DNA from: Chamaesiphon minutus PCC 6605
Lineage (GTDB): Bacteria; Cyanobacteriota; Cyanobacteriia; Cyanobacteriales; Chamaesiphonaceae
Direction: 5' to 3'
Assembly (NCBI RefSeq): GCF_000317145.1
Contig: NC_019697.1
Coordinates: 3,878,385-3,942,384 of the forward strand
Length of the DNA stretch: 64,000 bases
Every line of letters starts with the position of its first letter. Positions within the stretch are counted from its first letter, which is position 1. The translations under genes were made by a program, and so were the position numbers. The notes below the pieces were generated by a model. The model was not told where the DNA came from. It saw only the letters and a list, made by a program, of their open reading frames with translations, and did not search any database. This document shows positions 36,897 through 45,783 of this stretch, one piece after another.

Positions 36897-38393
36897 CTAT
36901 TTCTTCGAGATCTGTCGCTGAAGACTAGCTACTAGCTTTGGTTTGAGAGTTTCTAACTCTTCTTTGAGCGATCGCTTGCTTTCTTTAATTTGACTGTGGG
37001 TGCTGGGGGTGTTTTGACTTTCTGTCAGCCATTCTTTAAGGAGTTGAGTTTTGCGAGTCGGAATTTTGCCTAAGATCGTGCAGACGCAGTGTTCATCGCC
37101 TTCGAGCGCAAATAGTACCAATCGATAGGTGCTTGTCTGGGTGAGAATTTGGAGTATTTTCTCACCGAGCGGTTTTTTGAGATCGAGATAGCAGGGCAAC
37201 ATCCGATGTTGCTGCTCGTCTTGGTATAGTGTAGTCAGCCACAGTAACATTGGATGGGGCGAACCGACAAATAGAAACTGCGAATGCGGTTTATTATTTT
37301 GGTACTTCTCAATATCGCTACGAGCGAGCATGATCCACATCGTGGCTAATTCTGTTTGCTCGTGCGGAATTAGTTGCGGAAAAACTATTTCTGCTCTAGG
37401 TTTATCTTTAGGCCAAATACTTTGACGACAAATATCGTCAGCAGTCGGTGGTGTTTTTAGCTGTGCGCTAGATTCTTGGCCTTGATTTTTAGTTATTAGT
37501 GGAGCTGATACTTGCGATTGGTTTTGCTCGATTTGTTCGAGTACTTTCAGGACTTCGGTGACGCTGCTCGGTCTTTGAGTCGCTGTTTTTGCCATACATT
37601 TATTGACGATATCCATCAATTGTTGTGGCAAATCTAGTTTAGCTTTGACTTCATTAAATAACTTTGGCGTTTGGTAGTGATGGGATTGAAACCAACCTTC
37701 AAAGGAACTAGCTTTAGGTTTTAACGGTAGTTCTCCCGTCAACATTTGGAACATCATAATTCCCAAACTATAGATATCGGCGCGATTATCTAATGTTTTG
37801 CCATCCATCTGTTCGGGAGAACAATAAGCAGGTGTGCCCATAAATCCAGTGGGTGACTCATCAGATTTAAGTAGCGCGATCCCAAAATCTAGTACTTTTA
37901 CTAGTTCTCCTAGAGTGGCATCTTTGGTGATGATAATATTGCTCGGTTTAATATCGCGATGGACGACTTGGGTAATATTGCCATCGATTTCAATCCCATC
38001 ATGGGCACATTGTAGTCCCAAGCAGATCTGTCGCATAAAGCTAAAAAACTTGGGCAGAGGCATGGGTTTATTCTGCATCACATCTTTGAGACTATCTCCC
38101 TTGAGATATTCCATCACATAGAAGGGCATTTCCTCATCATCAACGCCATAGTCGCGCACTTTGACGATATGGATACTTTTTTCGCCTAATAGCGCGCTAA
38201 CTGTAGCTTCGCGCATAAACCTATCGCGCACCCGTTGGTTCATTTTAGATCGCGATAAAAATTTCACGGCCACAATTACGCCGCCCAAAAGCGTATCCTT
38301 TGCCTGATACACTTGCCCCATAGAGCCTTTCCCCGCTATCTCTAACAGTTGATAGCGTTGTACGAGTAAACGGCCATAAAATTCATCTCTCAC
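36897..38393 (-). CDS. Ser/Thr protein kinase (Hanks type) with cyanobacterial C-terminal domain
   Basis: 498 aa. The kinase domain is at residues ~12-285: glycine loop IAGKGSMGQVYQAKD, VAVKFLSR lysine, catalytic VVHRDIKPSNIII, VLDFGIALL and activation-segment GTPAYCSPEQM. All key residues are kept. A Gln/Ser-rich linker leads to a C-terminal region (~320-470) with VGSPHPMLLWLTTLYQD and HRMLPCYLDL, which recurs in cyanobacterial kinases but has no assigned function. No membrane segment, so it is likely cytoplasmic. It stands alone between IS copy 2 and a 420-base spacer. Confidence 0.9.
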   Translation of the reverse strand: MRDEFYGRLLVQRYQLLEIAGKGSMGQVYQAKDTLLGGVIVAVKFLSRSKMNQRVRDRFMREATVSALLGEKSIHIVKVRDYGVDDEEMPFYVMEYLKGDSLKDVMQNKPMPLPKFFSFMRQICLGLQCAHDGIEIDGNITQVVHRDIKPSNIIITKDATLGELVKVLDFGIALLKSDESPTGFMGTPAYCSPEQMDGKTLDNRADIYSLGIMMFQMLTGELPLKPKASSFEGWFQSHHYQTPKLFNEVKAKLDLPQQLMDIVNKCMAKTATQRPSSVTEVLKVLEQIEQNQSQVSAPLITKNQGQESSAQLKTPPTADDICRQSIWPKDKPRAEIVFPQLIPHEQTELATMWIMLARSDIEKYQNNKPHSQFLFVGSPHPMLLWLTTLYQDEQQHRMLPCYLDLKKPLGEKILQILTQTSTYRLVLFALEGDEHCVCTILGKIPTRKTQLLKEWLTESQNTPSTHSQIKESKRSLKEELETLKPKLVASLQRQISKK

Positions 38394-38813
38394 GCGATCG
38401 ATGCCTCCATGCCGCTCGACAATGAGATTGAGAATAAATTAGCGATGTTAGTAGATGGAAAATAAAAATTGAACATCAAATCAAAAGCAATCGGGTTAAG
38501 CTATAGAGTCTGCGTTAGAAGTGGTCTGGTTTCGTCAATGCTCTGGCTCTAGTGGCAATGCCAATGACAGAGATCGCAATTGGATCTGGCAAATATTTAC
38601 TGTTTGTATATACAGTATCGCTATTTTCAGTGTCGAGCTAACTGGAATTAATCTGAGGCTAGAAGTTTCTATACCTTAACTCTCAAGTGTCTGTTTTGCC
38701 TGCCCCGCGCTGGATGTTTCCGCCACGGCGAGCCGCACCTATCGCGTGTTGACTTTCTTAATAATTTTAAAATGAAGATGAGGATAAACAAGCTTATTTT
38801 CAATATACCCAAT
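38394..38813. other. Intergenic region, 420 bases, nothing recognised
   Basis: Between two minus-strand genes. It should contain the promoter of the kinase gene. A GC-rich island at about 38700-38745 and an AT-rich stretch at 38760-38812 are visible, but no gene, RNA or convincing terminator. Confidence 0.4.
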
Positions 38814-39998
38814 TCATTCGAGAGGATGGACATCTCCCAAGAGCATTGGCTGTTTTGCGCCAGTGGCTGTGGGCAAGTTGCCCGGAATCTGGCGATCTCG
38901 CCAATAGGCTAAGACGGCAAAAGCGATCGCTTCTTTATAATCGCCATCGACTCCCGCCTCATCGGTAGTCGCGATCTGAGTATGTGGCAAGTGATGTTGG
39001 AGCCGCTGGCGTAAATAAAGATTGCGGCTGCCGCCCCCACACAGTAATACTCGCTGAGATCCCTTGGCATTGGCAGCCGTAGACAACTGCGGTAAAAATT
39101 GGCGGTAACTATCAGCAATGCTGCTAGCTGTTAAGTCAGTAAGAGTTGCTAGTAAATCGGCGGGCGTAAGTTGATATGGTATCGCATCGGCGAGACAATT
39201 TTTGAGATATTCTGCACCAAATAGTTCTCTCCCTGTCGATTTGGGTGGCGGGGTGCAAAAATATGCTTGTGTCAACCATTGGCGGACTAATGGCTCGCAA
39301 ACATTACCTGTAGCCGCCCAAGCCCCATCGCGATCGAATGTTAATTTACCCTCGCTCAGTTGGGTGACGGCTAAGTCGAGTAAACTATTTCCCGGCCCAG
39401 TATCCCAACCGCAGACTTTTTGCTCCCAATCGGGCTGACTGGTAGGTGGTAAATAGGTGACATTGCCAATCCCACCAATATTCTGAACGTAGCGATGTTC
39501 GACCGGATCGCCGAGTAGATAAGCATCGGTTTTGGGTACTAGGGGCGCACCTTGTCCGCCTGCGGCGATGTCCGCAGCCCGAAAGTTATCGATCGTGGTT
39601 ATTTGGGCGATCGCGGCAATTAATTCGCCTCTACCGAGTTGGAGACTATACCCCATCTTACTATCGGTTGTCGGGCGATGAAAGACGGTTTGACCGTGCG
39701 AACCGATTAAAGTCGCGCTCGCTCCGTCTGGAACATCAGTTTTGTAGCGTTCCTGAATCGCCATCGCCGCTCGTGCAAAACACGTTGCGATCGCATCATC
39801 TAAGTCGGCTAATTCTAACATCGATAATTTTGCCCCACCGCAAACCGCCAGAATTTGAGATCGCCACTGCTCTGGATAGGGATAAGTTTCGCCAGCCAGT
39901 AGCTCTGCTCGCAAATCGAGTGTCGTGCCCGTAATTTCTACCAACGCGGCATCGATGCCATCGACCGATGTCCCACTCATTAATCCAATTACTTTCAT
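38814..39998 (-). CDS. anmK: Anhydro-N-acetylmuramic acid kinase
   Basis: 394 aa from the ATG at 39998 ([14 protein letters not shown]); the frame is open to 40100 but the 34 extra residues do not resemble the family. The phosphate-binding loop [18 protein letters not shown] is at the start, followed by [37 protein letters not shown] and [13 protein letters not shown] of the ASKHA ATPase fold. It cleaves and phosphorylates 1,6-anhydro-MurNAc to MurNAc-6-phosphate in cell-wall recycling. It is divergent from rpsP. Confidence 0.94.
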   Translation of the reverse strand: MKVIGLMSGTSVDGIDAALVEITGTTLDLRAELLAGETYPYPEQWRSQILAVCGGAKLSMLELADLDDAIATCFARAAMAIQERYKTDVPDGASATLIGSHGQTVFHRPTTDSKMGYSLQLGRGELIAAIAQITTIDNFRAADIAAGGQGAPLVPKTDAYLLGDPVEHRYVQNIGGIGNVTYLPPTSQPDWEQKVCGWDTGPGNSLLDLAVTQLSEGKLTFDRDGAWAATGNVCEPLVRQWLTQAYFCTPPPKSTGRELFGAEYLKNCLADAIPYQLTPADLLATLTDLTASSIADSYRQFLPQLSTAANAKGSQRVLLCGGGSRNLYLRQRLQHHLPHTQIATTDEAGVDGDYKEAIAFAVLAYWRDRQIPGNLPTATGAKQPMLLGDVHPLE

Positions 39999-40157
39999 AG
40001 CTGTTTCATCTACTGTGGCGATTTCGATGTTAGCACTTCCAAATTCAGAAATTCCAGTGGAGCGCGACAAGACAGGGGTTGGGGGATGAGGGATAGCCAC
40101 TGGAATGGCATCAATTAGATTTTGAATTTAGAATTGCTGGACGCAAACGATTAATGT

Positions 40158-40186
40158 TTGGACTAGAGCAGTTGCTATGTTATACT
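40158..40186 (+). promoter_or_regulatory. Sigma70-type promoter of rpsP-khpA
   Basis: TTGGAC (-35, 40158-40163), 17-base spacer, TATACT (-10, 40181-40186) preceded by TG in an extended -10 context. It lies about 105 bases upstream of the rpsP start, leaving a 5' leader that contains a GAGTAGCCTCTCC-type repeat. Confidence 0.75.
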
Positions 40187-40292
40187 CGAAAGGCTGTGGG
40201 TAGTTAGCGTACTGCGACTTCGCTCGGCACGAGTAGCCTCTCCCCTGGAGAATCGGATAACTCACTAATATTAACAGCTAAACTGCTTCAAA

Positions 40293-40559
40293 ATGATTAA
40301 AATACGGCTCAAAAGATTTGGTAAAAAGCGCGAAGCTAGCTACCGTTTAGTCGCAACGCAAAGTACTAGCAGACGTGACGGTCGCCCCTTGGAAGAATTA
40401 GGTTTCTACAACCCCAGAACCGATGAAGTTCGTCTCGATAACGACGCGATCCTCAAAAGACTCCAACAAGGTGCCCAACCCACAGAGACAGTGCGCCGAC
40501 TGTTGGAAAAGGCCAACTTAATCGAGAGAAAAGCGAAAGCGATCGAGCAAGGTACTTAG
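40293..40559 (+). CDS. rpsP: 30S ribosomal protein S16
   Basis: 88 aa, normal for bS16. [20 protein letters not shown] is the classical N-terminus and [14 protein letters not shown] the central signature; the C-terminus is a short helix. bS16 binds 16S rRNA and is required for 30S assembly. The next gene starts 4 bases after its stop, so the two form an operon. Downstream partners found in other bacteria (rimM, trmD, rplS) are absent here. A good promoter lies upstream at 40158-40186. Confidence 0.98.
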   Translation: MIKIRLKRFGKKREASYRLVATQSTSRRDGRPLEELGFYNPRTDEVRLDNDAILKRLQQGAQPTETVRRLLEKANLIERKAKAIEQGT

Positions 40560-40563
40560 TAAC

Positions 40564-41040
40564 GTGACAGTTTCGACTCATCAATCTCATGTGCCTGACT
40601 ATGGGCAACTGGTCAAATTTTTATTCCAACCATTTTTGAGTGCAACAGATACGATGGCGATCGATTGCGAACTGACGCTCGATCGCCGTCGAGTGTGGAT
40701 TCGCGTGGCCCTAGGCAGTGCCGACCAAGGTACTGCCTTCGGTCGAGGTGGCCGGAATATTCAGGCAGTGCGGACAGTTTTAGCCGCCGCCGCCGCCGCT
40801 GTCGGTCAATCGATTCATTTAGATGTCTATGGCAGTAGTGCTAGCTCCAGACATCGCGACTCGGATGATGGACGTGATTCCCAGCAAGGCTCTAATGGTG
40901 AGACAGCTAACACTGGCGAATACCGTCCGCCGATTAGCAAACCCGTTCGCGCGGCACCCAATCGCCGCACCCCTAATGGCCAAGAGCGGCGCAGCAACGG
41001 CGATAGTCCGAGCGTACCCCCACCACGCCCCCGCCGTTAG
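40564..41040 (+). CDS. khpA: KH-domain RNA-binding protein KhpA with basic C-terminal tail
   Basis: 158 aa, GTG start 4 bases after rpsP. Residues ~8-90 are a KhpA-type KH domain: LVKFLFQPFL at the start and GRGGRNIQAVRTVLAAAAAA, a GxxG-type loop plus helix. Conventional KhpA is ~75-90 aa; here a further ~70 residues rich in Ser, Arg, Pro and Asn follow (NRRTPNGQERRSNGD, then PPPRPRR), probably disordered. KhpA binds RNA broadly and in other bacteria affects cell division and growth. The rpsP-khpA order is widely conserved. Confidence 0.9.
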   Translation: MTVSTHQSHVPDYGQLVKFLFQPFLSATDTMAIDCELTLDRRRVWIRVALGSADQGTAFGRGGRNIQAVRTVLAAAAAAVGQSIHLDVYGSSASSRHRDSDDGRDSQQGSNGETANTGEYRPPISKPVRAAPNRRTPNGQERRSNGDSPSVPPPRPRR

Positions 41041-41149
41041 AAATTTGGGAGTGGGGATTGTCCCGCCAACAATTACCAATTCGATCGTGCAGCTATCGAT
41101 TTGCAACCGCTGTATGCCCGATCGAATTAGCATCACCGATCGCAACCGT

Positions 41150-42394
41150 TTAACCCATCGTGACCTGCTGCGTGGCAATTAAAGTCGATAGTCCGATCGC
41201 GCCTCGCTGGGAGCCATGATAATTGGACATCCCCAACAACACCCGATCGCTCCCTCGCTGATGGCGATAAAAGCGCGGCGAAGCATTGATATACACGCAA
41301 GCACTATTAACCCCAGCGACAAATTGCTGGGTTTCTAAATAGGAATCGGTAACGATACAATCAGCGTGTCCACTACTGAAGCGATCGATCGTCGAGATCG
41401 CTTCATCCACGCTTTGAACCGATCTAAAAGCAATTATTTTGCGTAAATAGGGCTGATACCATTCCCCATCTTGAGCTATTTGTAAGTATTCGCCATAACT
41501 AGAGACTAATTCTCGATCGCCATGAAGTCGGAACCCCCGCTCTTTTAAACTTTTCCACAGCATTGTTAGAGATGTCGAAGACCTGTCGGCATGAATCAAG
41601 ACTTTTTCGATCGCATTGACAGCATCCGGCTCGCCGACATGACTATCGCAGATGGCATGACGGACTAGCTCCATATTGCCATTTGCACCCCAATATAAAT
41701 AACAATTGCCGATCGCCGCAGGTAAAACCGATACAGTTGCCTGTTGTGTCACTTGATGGATCAAACTCGGTCGCCCGTAAGGAATGACTAAATTGACTTG
41801 CTGAGTACGAGTTAATAGCTCGTATAGCAAGCTTGGAGCCGAGTCAACTAACTGGACGGCATCTACAGGAAAATCGGCCTGTTCTAAGCCGATTCTGAGG
41901 GCAATGGAGATTGCTAAATTAGTGTGTTGTGCCTCTGCCCCTCCTCGGAGAATGATACTATTACCCGTTTTGATACTCATTGCCGCCGCGATTGCACCGA
42001 GTTCTGGCAATGCCTCATAAATAAAAGCCACCGTTCCTAACGGTTTAACCTGACTGTAGCGATGGCGATCTCCTACTTCCGAACTCAAATCGGCATTACC
42101 GCACATCGATGAAATTTCGCCTAATTTGTACAGCAGATCGATGTACCTTTGGAGACGTTCGGGAGTGAGCTTTAACCACTCGATGAGCAGATCGGAAATA
42201 CCTAATTCGCGACTTGCTTCCAAATCGAGAGTGTTAGCTTCGAGAATATCGTGAAAAGACCCTCGCAAGGCCGTCGCCATTGCGCCGATGGCCTGTTCTC
42301 TTTGCTTGCTATTAGTTAAGGCCAGGTGTCGTCCAGCTCGCACTGAGTGGTGTAAAACACTAGCTATGCTAGGGTTGGCATTCGCATGTTCCAT
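41150..42394 (-). CDS. proA: Divergent gamma-glutamyl phosphate reductase (ProA-like)
   Basis: 414 aa. ALDH-fold enzyme of the ProA family: GTVAFIYEALPELGAIAAAMSIKTGNSIILRGG matches the cofactor region, and the catalytic cysteine lies in AAIGNCYLYW. ProA reduces gamma-glutamyl phosphate to glutamate-5-semialdehyde for proline. The C-terminal motif usually reading EIGIST...ARGPMGL is altered to MSNYHGSQRGAIGL, and the NAD-loop region VIPYGRPSLI also differs, so this may be a paralogue with a shifted substrate. It follows the small membrane-protein gene by 11 bases, suggesting an operon. Confidence 0.75.
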   Translation of the reverse strand: MEHANANPSIASVLHHSVRAGRHLALTNSKQREQAIGAMATALRGSFHDILEANTLDLEASRELGISDLLIEWLKLTPERLQRYIDLLYKLGEISSMCGNADLSSEVGDRHRYSQVKPLGTVAFIYEALPELGAIAAAMSIKTGNSIILRGGAEAQHTNLAISIALRIGLEQADFPVDAVQLVDSAPSLLYELLTRTQQVNLVIPYGRPSLIHQVTQQATVSVLPAAIGNCYLYWGANGNMELVRHAICDSHVGEPDAVNAIEKVLIHADRSSTSLTMLWKSLKERGFRLHGDRELVSSYGEYLQIAQDGEWYQPYLRKIIAFRSVQSVDEAISTIDRFSSGHADCIVTDSYLETQQFVAGVNSACVYINASPRFYRHQRGSDRVLLGMSNYHGSQRGAIGLSTLIATQQVTMG

Positions 42395-42405
42395 AAAATA
42401 AGGTT

Positions 42406-42846
42406 TTAACCTCGATCGAATAACCAGAGCATAATGACGATGAGGACGATAATAGCTATCGCTATAGATAGTACAAGATCGACGGTCGGACTAGCTACTA
42501 TCGATCGAGAATAAAGTCTAAATAATACCAGTACTAGCGCAATTATGCCTAGAAATTGAAACCACAGTACCCAACTACCTCTTCCGCCGACCGCTCTTTG
42601 TAAGGCGGCACTTGGTTTCGAGCGAGCGATCTGAAAGCGTTGACCATTCCAGTAATAACGCCGCTTGTAAGGATAATTTGCCGCCAATTCCTCGATCGTC
42701 AAACCATCTGCGTGCAAGACAAAGATGCGATGGCATCGATCGCACCCAAAGGCTTCGGTGAGGACAATTTGTTGCAGTTTGCCGTTCGGATGACACGGAC
42801 ACGGATATTCTTGGTCTAAATAAATTTTCTGGTGGTGGGGTGACAC
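42406..42846 (-). CDS. Conserved small membrane protein with Cys-rich N-terminus, unknown function
   Basis: 146 aa. The N-terminal half is soluble with two Cys pairs (CPCH at 17-20 and CDRCH at 35-39), a likely zinc site, and an aromatic/basic patch YPYKRRYYWNGQRFQI. The C-terminal half has two predicted membrane helices (~92-112, WVLWFQFLGIIALVLVLF; ~120-142, VDLVLSIAIAIIVLIVIMLW). I do not recognise a named family. It is the first gene of a probable two-gene unit with proA, 11 bases apart. Confidence 0.75.
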   Translation of the reverse strand: MSPHHQKIYLDQEYPCPCHPNGKLQQIVLTEAFGCDRCHRIFVLHADGLTIEELAANYPYKRRYYWNGQRFQIARSKPSAALQRAVGGRGSWVLWFQFLGIIALVLVLFRLYSRSIVASPTVDLVLSIAIAIIVLIVIMLWLFDRG

Positions 42847-42914
42847 GAGGAGTATATTAATCTATCGCGATCGATTTACAGGTATAACTACTGTCATTCT
42901 CATAGCATATAAAA

Positions 42915-42937
42915 AAGTCTCCTCATTTGGGAGACTT
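42915..42937 (-). terminator. tRNA-Gly terminator
   Basis: 8-bp stem AAGTCTCC/GGAGACTT (42915-42922 with 42930-42937), 7-base loop; read on the minus strand it is followed by TTTTT. It lies 35 bases past the tRNA. Confidence 0.85.
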
Positions 42938-42971
42938 CTTTTTAGTCCTCATTGGATAAATTGTTAATTTA

Positions 42972-43043
42972 AGCGGGAGACGCGATTCGAACGCGCGACA
43001 TCAACCTTGGCAAGGTTGCGCTCTACCACTGAGCTACACCCGC
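42972..43043 (-). tRNA. tRNA-Gly(GCC)
   Basis: 72-nt cloverleaf on the minus strand: acceptor GCGGGTG with CTCCCGC (one T-T mismatch at the sixth pair), D arm GCTC/GAGC, anticodon stem CAACC/GGTTG with loop TTGCCAA, anticodon GCC, T-loop TTCGAAT, discriminator T. CCA is not encoded. Confidence 0.95.
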
Positions 43044-43107
43044 GAGTGCCTGTGTTTTTAACCACGTCTTCTATTATTGCAGAGGGATAATTGTTTGTCA
43101 ACACTTT

Positions 43108-43220
43108 GTTAGGGGATAGGGGATAGGGGATAGGGGATAGGGGATAGGGGATAGGGGATAGGGGGGCATTTTATTCTCAAGCTGCAATCCGCAATCCAAA
43201 ATCCAAAATCCAAAATCCCC
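43108..43220. repeat. GGGGATA heptamer array followed by AATCCAA repeats
   Basis: About seven perfect tandem GGGGATA units (43110-43162), the longest uniform heptamer array in the window, then AATCCGC/AATCCAA units (43183-43217). They occupy the spacer between tRNA-Gly and the Ddl gene. Confidence 0.9.
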
Positions 43221-43289
43221 CAATTTACCAAACGATCCGGTCAAACGATCGTAGAATGTTTGTCGGCACGATCGGTGGATGCAGAGGCA

Positions 43290-44465
43290 ATGAAGAAGAA
43301 AAAACTGGCAGTACTATTTGGTGGTAGATCCGTCGAGCACGAAATCTCCGTCATCACAGCTCTCCAACTGATGAACGTCATCGACGTTACCCAGTACGAG
43401 ATTATCCCTGTCTACATCGCTCAAACCGGACGCTGGTACGTTGGCGACAATCTGCTCTTCAAAAGTTTCTATCGTCGCCTCCCCAATTCTCTTAAAGAGG
43501 CTCAAGAAGTCGCCTTGTTACCTGTCGCTGGCAGCAAAGGACTCACCTATCTCAATTCGCGCCGGAACGACATTTTGCCTGTAGATATCTATTTCCTCGC
43601 CTTCCACGGTACCTTTGGCGAAGATGGTTGCATTCAGGGGATGCTGGAAATGGCCGATGCTACCTATACGGGGTGTGGCGTTTTGCCCGCAGCTCTAGGG
43701 ATGAATAAATATCAGTGTAAAATGATGCTCAAAGCGGCTGGCATCCCTGTTTTGCCTGCGGCATTGGTCGATCGACGGGATGCCCAAAAAAGCCTGGAAG
43801 CCGTGCGCGAACAGATTTTGGCGACGCCAGGATTGGAACAACTACCCTTATTTGTCAAACCTTGCAATTTAGGTTCGAGTATCGGGATTGGGGTAGCTAA
43901 GGACGAGCGGACGTTAAATGCTTGCCTAGTCAATACTTTTCGATATGACAGTCATGCGATCGTCGAACCCTGCGTCAAGGATATTTTAGAAGTTAACGTC
44001 TCTGTGTTAGAAGACGACGAAATTACGGCATCTGTCATCGAAATGCCAGTCTCCCTCAGTGGTGTCCTCACCTTTGAAGAGAAGTATTTGCGCGATGACG
44101 GGGGTAAAAAGACAGGCGGTAACGAATCGCAAGGGATGGCCAGTTTGTCCCGCATCATCGATCCTCAAGACCTCAATCCCGAACTCAAACAAGCGGCTCT
44201 CGACTACGCGAAAAAAGCCTTTAAAGTCCTCGGTTGTGCTGGTGTTTCGCGAATCGATTTTATCATCGATGCTAGTTGCGACCAGCTCTATTTTAATGAG
44301 ATCAATACTCTCCCAGGTTCGCTGTCTTTTTACCTCTGGGTGAAATCCAACCCGCCACTGGTATATACAGAGTTACTCAATCGCATCATTCGGCAAGCAG
44401 AGAAACGCCAAGTGACGAAGCTCGCACTCAAACGCCAAGAGGGAATGCGGGCATTATTTAAGTAA
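43290..44465 (+). CDS. ddl: D-alanine-D-alanine ligase family protein
   Basis: 391 aa from ATG 43290 (MKKKKLAVLFGGRSVEHEISV); an upstream TTG at 43260 would add ten residues and is less likely. ATP-grasp fold: the N-terminal GGRSVEHEIS loop, the central FVKPCNLGSSIGIGVAK and the C-terminal metal-binding NEINTLPG. After that motif the usual FTxxSMYP is replaced by SLSFYLWVKSNPP, a variant also known in some Firmicutes-type Ddl enzymes. It would join two D-alanines for peptidoglycan precursors, though the C-terminal variant could change the second substrate. At 391 aa it is longer than typical Ddl (~310-360). Confidence 0.85.
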   Translation: MKKKKLAVLFGGRSVEHEISVITALQLMNVIDVTQYEIIPVYIAQTGRWYVGDNLLFKSFYRRLPNSLKEAQEVALLPVAGSKGLTYLNSRRNDILPVDIYFLAFHGTFGEDGCIQGMLEMADATYTGCGVLPAALGMNKYQCKMMLKAAGIPVLPAALVDRRDAQKSLEAVREQILATPGLEQLPLFVKPCNLGSSIGIGVAKDERTLNACLVNTFRYDSHAIVEPCVKDILEVNVSVLEDDEITASVIEMPVSLSGVLTFEEKYLRDDGGKKTGGNESQGMASLSRIIDPQDLNPELKQAALDYAKKAFKVLGCAGVSRIDFIIDASCDQLYFNEINTLPGSLSFYLWVKSNPPLVYTELLNRIIRQAEKRQVTKLALKRQEGMRALFK

Positions 44466-44693
44466 GTTTTGGTGACAGACAGTAACAGTTGTGAGATCGC
44501 CCAATTCAAAATCAATAATTGCTTTCGATCGATCGTATGGAGGAGGGTAAGCCGCTTCATGAATTGCACCTACATCGATCGAAAGTTTATTCGATCGATG
44601 TATTAATTAAATCAACTCTATAAATCTATCTATTTAGCGATTTATTTATTAGCTAAATATTGTGTAAAGTTGACATATTAATAAAAAAATATC

Positions 44694-45245
44694 ATGATGA
44701 ATATAATGAGCATTCCTACAACACAACTTGATGAAAATTTAGAAGCGGCAGACTTGCATACTGATGTGAATACTCGACATAACATCAGAACATCCAAAGT
44801 TAAAACCCTCGCCAAACTCTATCTAGACAGCGAACCCGCCCAAATTGACGATCGAACGTTGGCGGAACTATGTGAATGGCTTTGGGGTGAGTTTCAAACT
44901 ACCCCACTCAACCTAGAATTCTCATGGTATGAGCGTTATCAGAATGCTGCTGAGATGTTTGCCGATATCAAGCAAAGTCATCTGTGGGTGTCTGCGGAAA
45001 ACTACGATACCAGTCTAGATATTAATCCGATTTATAATTTTATTTTCTATGCAGTGCATAACCACGACCACTATCTTACCCATAGTGACTTCAGCATAGA
45101 AGGGGAAATCGCAACTTACAATGCCACCGCCAAACGCGCTCTCAGTCTAAATGTTCAAAAGATTATCTATTCTGAAAATGTGCTAAAGTCTGCTGCTTAC
45201 TTATTTCTGGGACATCCGCCGATATCCAAAATCGTCTTTCCATAA
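44694..45245 (+). CDS. Uncharacterised protein
   Basis: 183 aa. I recognise no named family. The central part has a Trp/Glu-rich stretch (LCEWLWGEFQ, FSWYERYQNAAEMF) and a His-rich segment AVHNHDHYLTHSDFSIEGE that could bind metal; the C-terminus is hydrophobic (SAAYLFLGHPP). No signal peptide or clear membrane helix. It precedes the FMN-binding protein by 61 bases on the same strand, with GGAGG just before that next gene, so they may form a transcription unit. Confidence 0.65.
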   Translation: MMNIMSIPTTQLDENLEAADLHTDVNTRHNIRTSKVKTLAKLYLDSEPAQIDDRTLAELCEWLWGEFQTTPLNLEFSWYERYQNAAEMFADIKQSHLWVSAENYDTSLDINPIYNFIFYAVHNHDHYLTHSDFSIEGEIATYNATAKRALSLNVQKIIYSENVLKSAAYLFLGHPPISKIVFP

Positions 45246-45306
45246 TTTATCGATTTTACATGTCTATTGAATATTACGGGTTAATCGAATTTTTAGGAGG
45301 AAAATA

Positions 45307-45783
45307 GTGTTAGATATCGATGAAATGGGACAGGACGAGATCGATGAATTGCTCCATAAAGTAGGGCACGGTCATCTAGGTTTTATCCATGAGGGCAAGC
45401 CTTGTGTGATGCCGATGCACTATTATCTTGAAAATGCCAATATTTATCTATTTACAACCGTTGGGATGAAAACCCATGACATGGACGCAGATCCTAATGT
45501 TTGTTTGCAGGTTGAAGAAATGCACGATCCCGAACATTGGCGGAGTGCTATCGTGATGGGTCGAGCAAAACACATTACAGCGCAACCAGAGATCGAACGA
45601 GTGATGGCATTGGTCAAACAGCCAGATGCTAGCCTTTCTCCGGCAATTAATCGGACTTGGACTGACTCTTGGGGACGAGCGGAAGTAATCTCAATTTACC
45701 AGATTGTCCTTCAGACAGGCTCCGCCAACGAAGCGGTTGAAATGAGTGGACGCACGACAGATGGTGTTAGTAGTCGTAGCTAA
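45307..45783 (+). CDS. Pyridoxamine 5'-phosphate oxidase-fold FMN-binding protein
   Basis: 158 aa, split-barrel flavoprotein. GHLGFIHEGKPCVMPMHYYL and LFTTVGMKTHDMDADPNVCLQVEE are the typical FMN-phosphate-binding strands of the NimA/PPOX-like group, followed by WRSAIVMGRAKHI. Such proteins bind FMN, haem or F420 and act as small reductases or sensors; the substrate is unknown here. The start is GTG 45307 with GGAGG 8-12 bases upstream. The last ~25 residues are encoded by GGCTCCGCCAACGAAGCGG (45719-45737), which resembles a dispersed intergenic repeat that may have extended the C-terminus. Confidence 0.85.
   Translation: MLDIDEMGQDEIDELLHKVGHGHLGFIHEGKPCVMPMHYYLENANIYLFTTVGMKTHDMDADPNVCLQVEEMHDPEHWRSAIVMGRAKHITAQPEIERVMALVKQPDASLSPAINRTWTDSWGRAEVISIYQIVLQTGSANEAVEMSGRTTDGVSSRS

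Noticed and set aside
43108-43220. Possible CRISPR array
   Set aside because: Units are 7 bp, contiguous, without spacers; no cas gene in the window.
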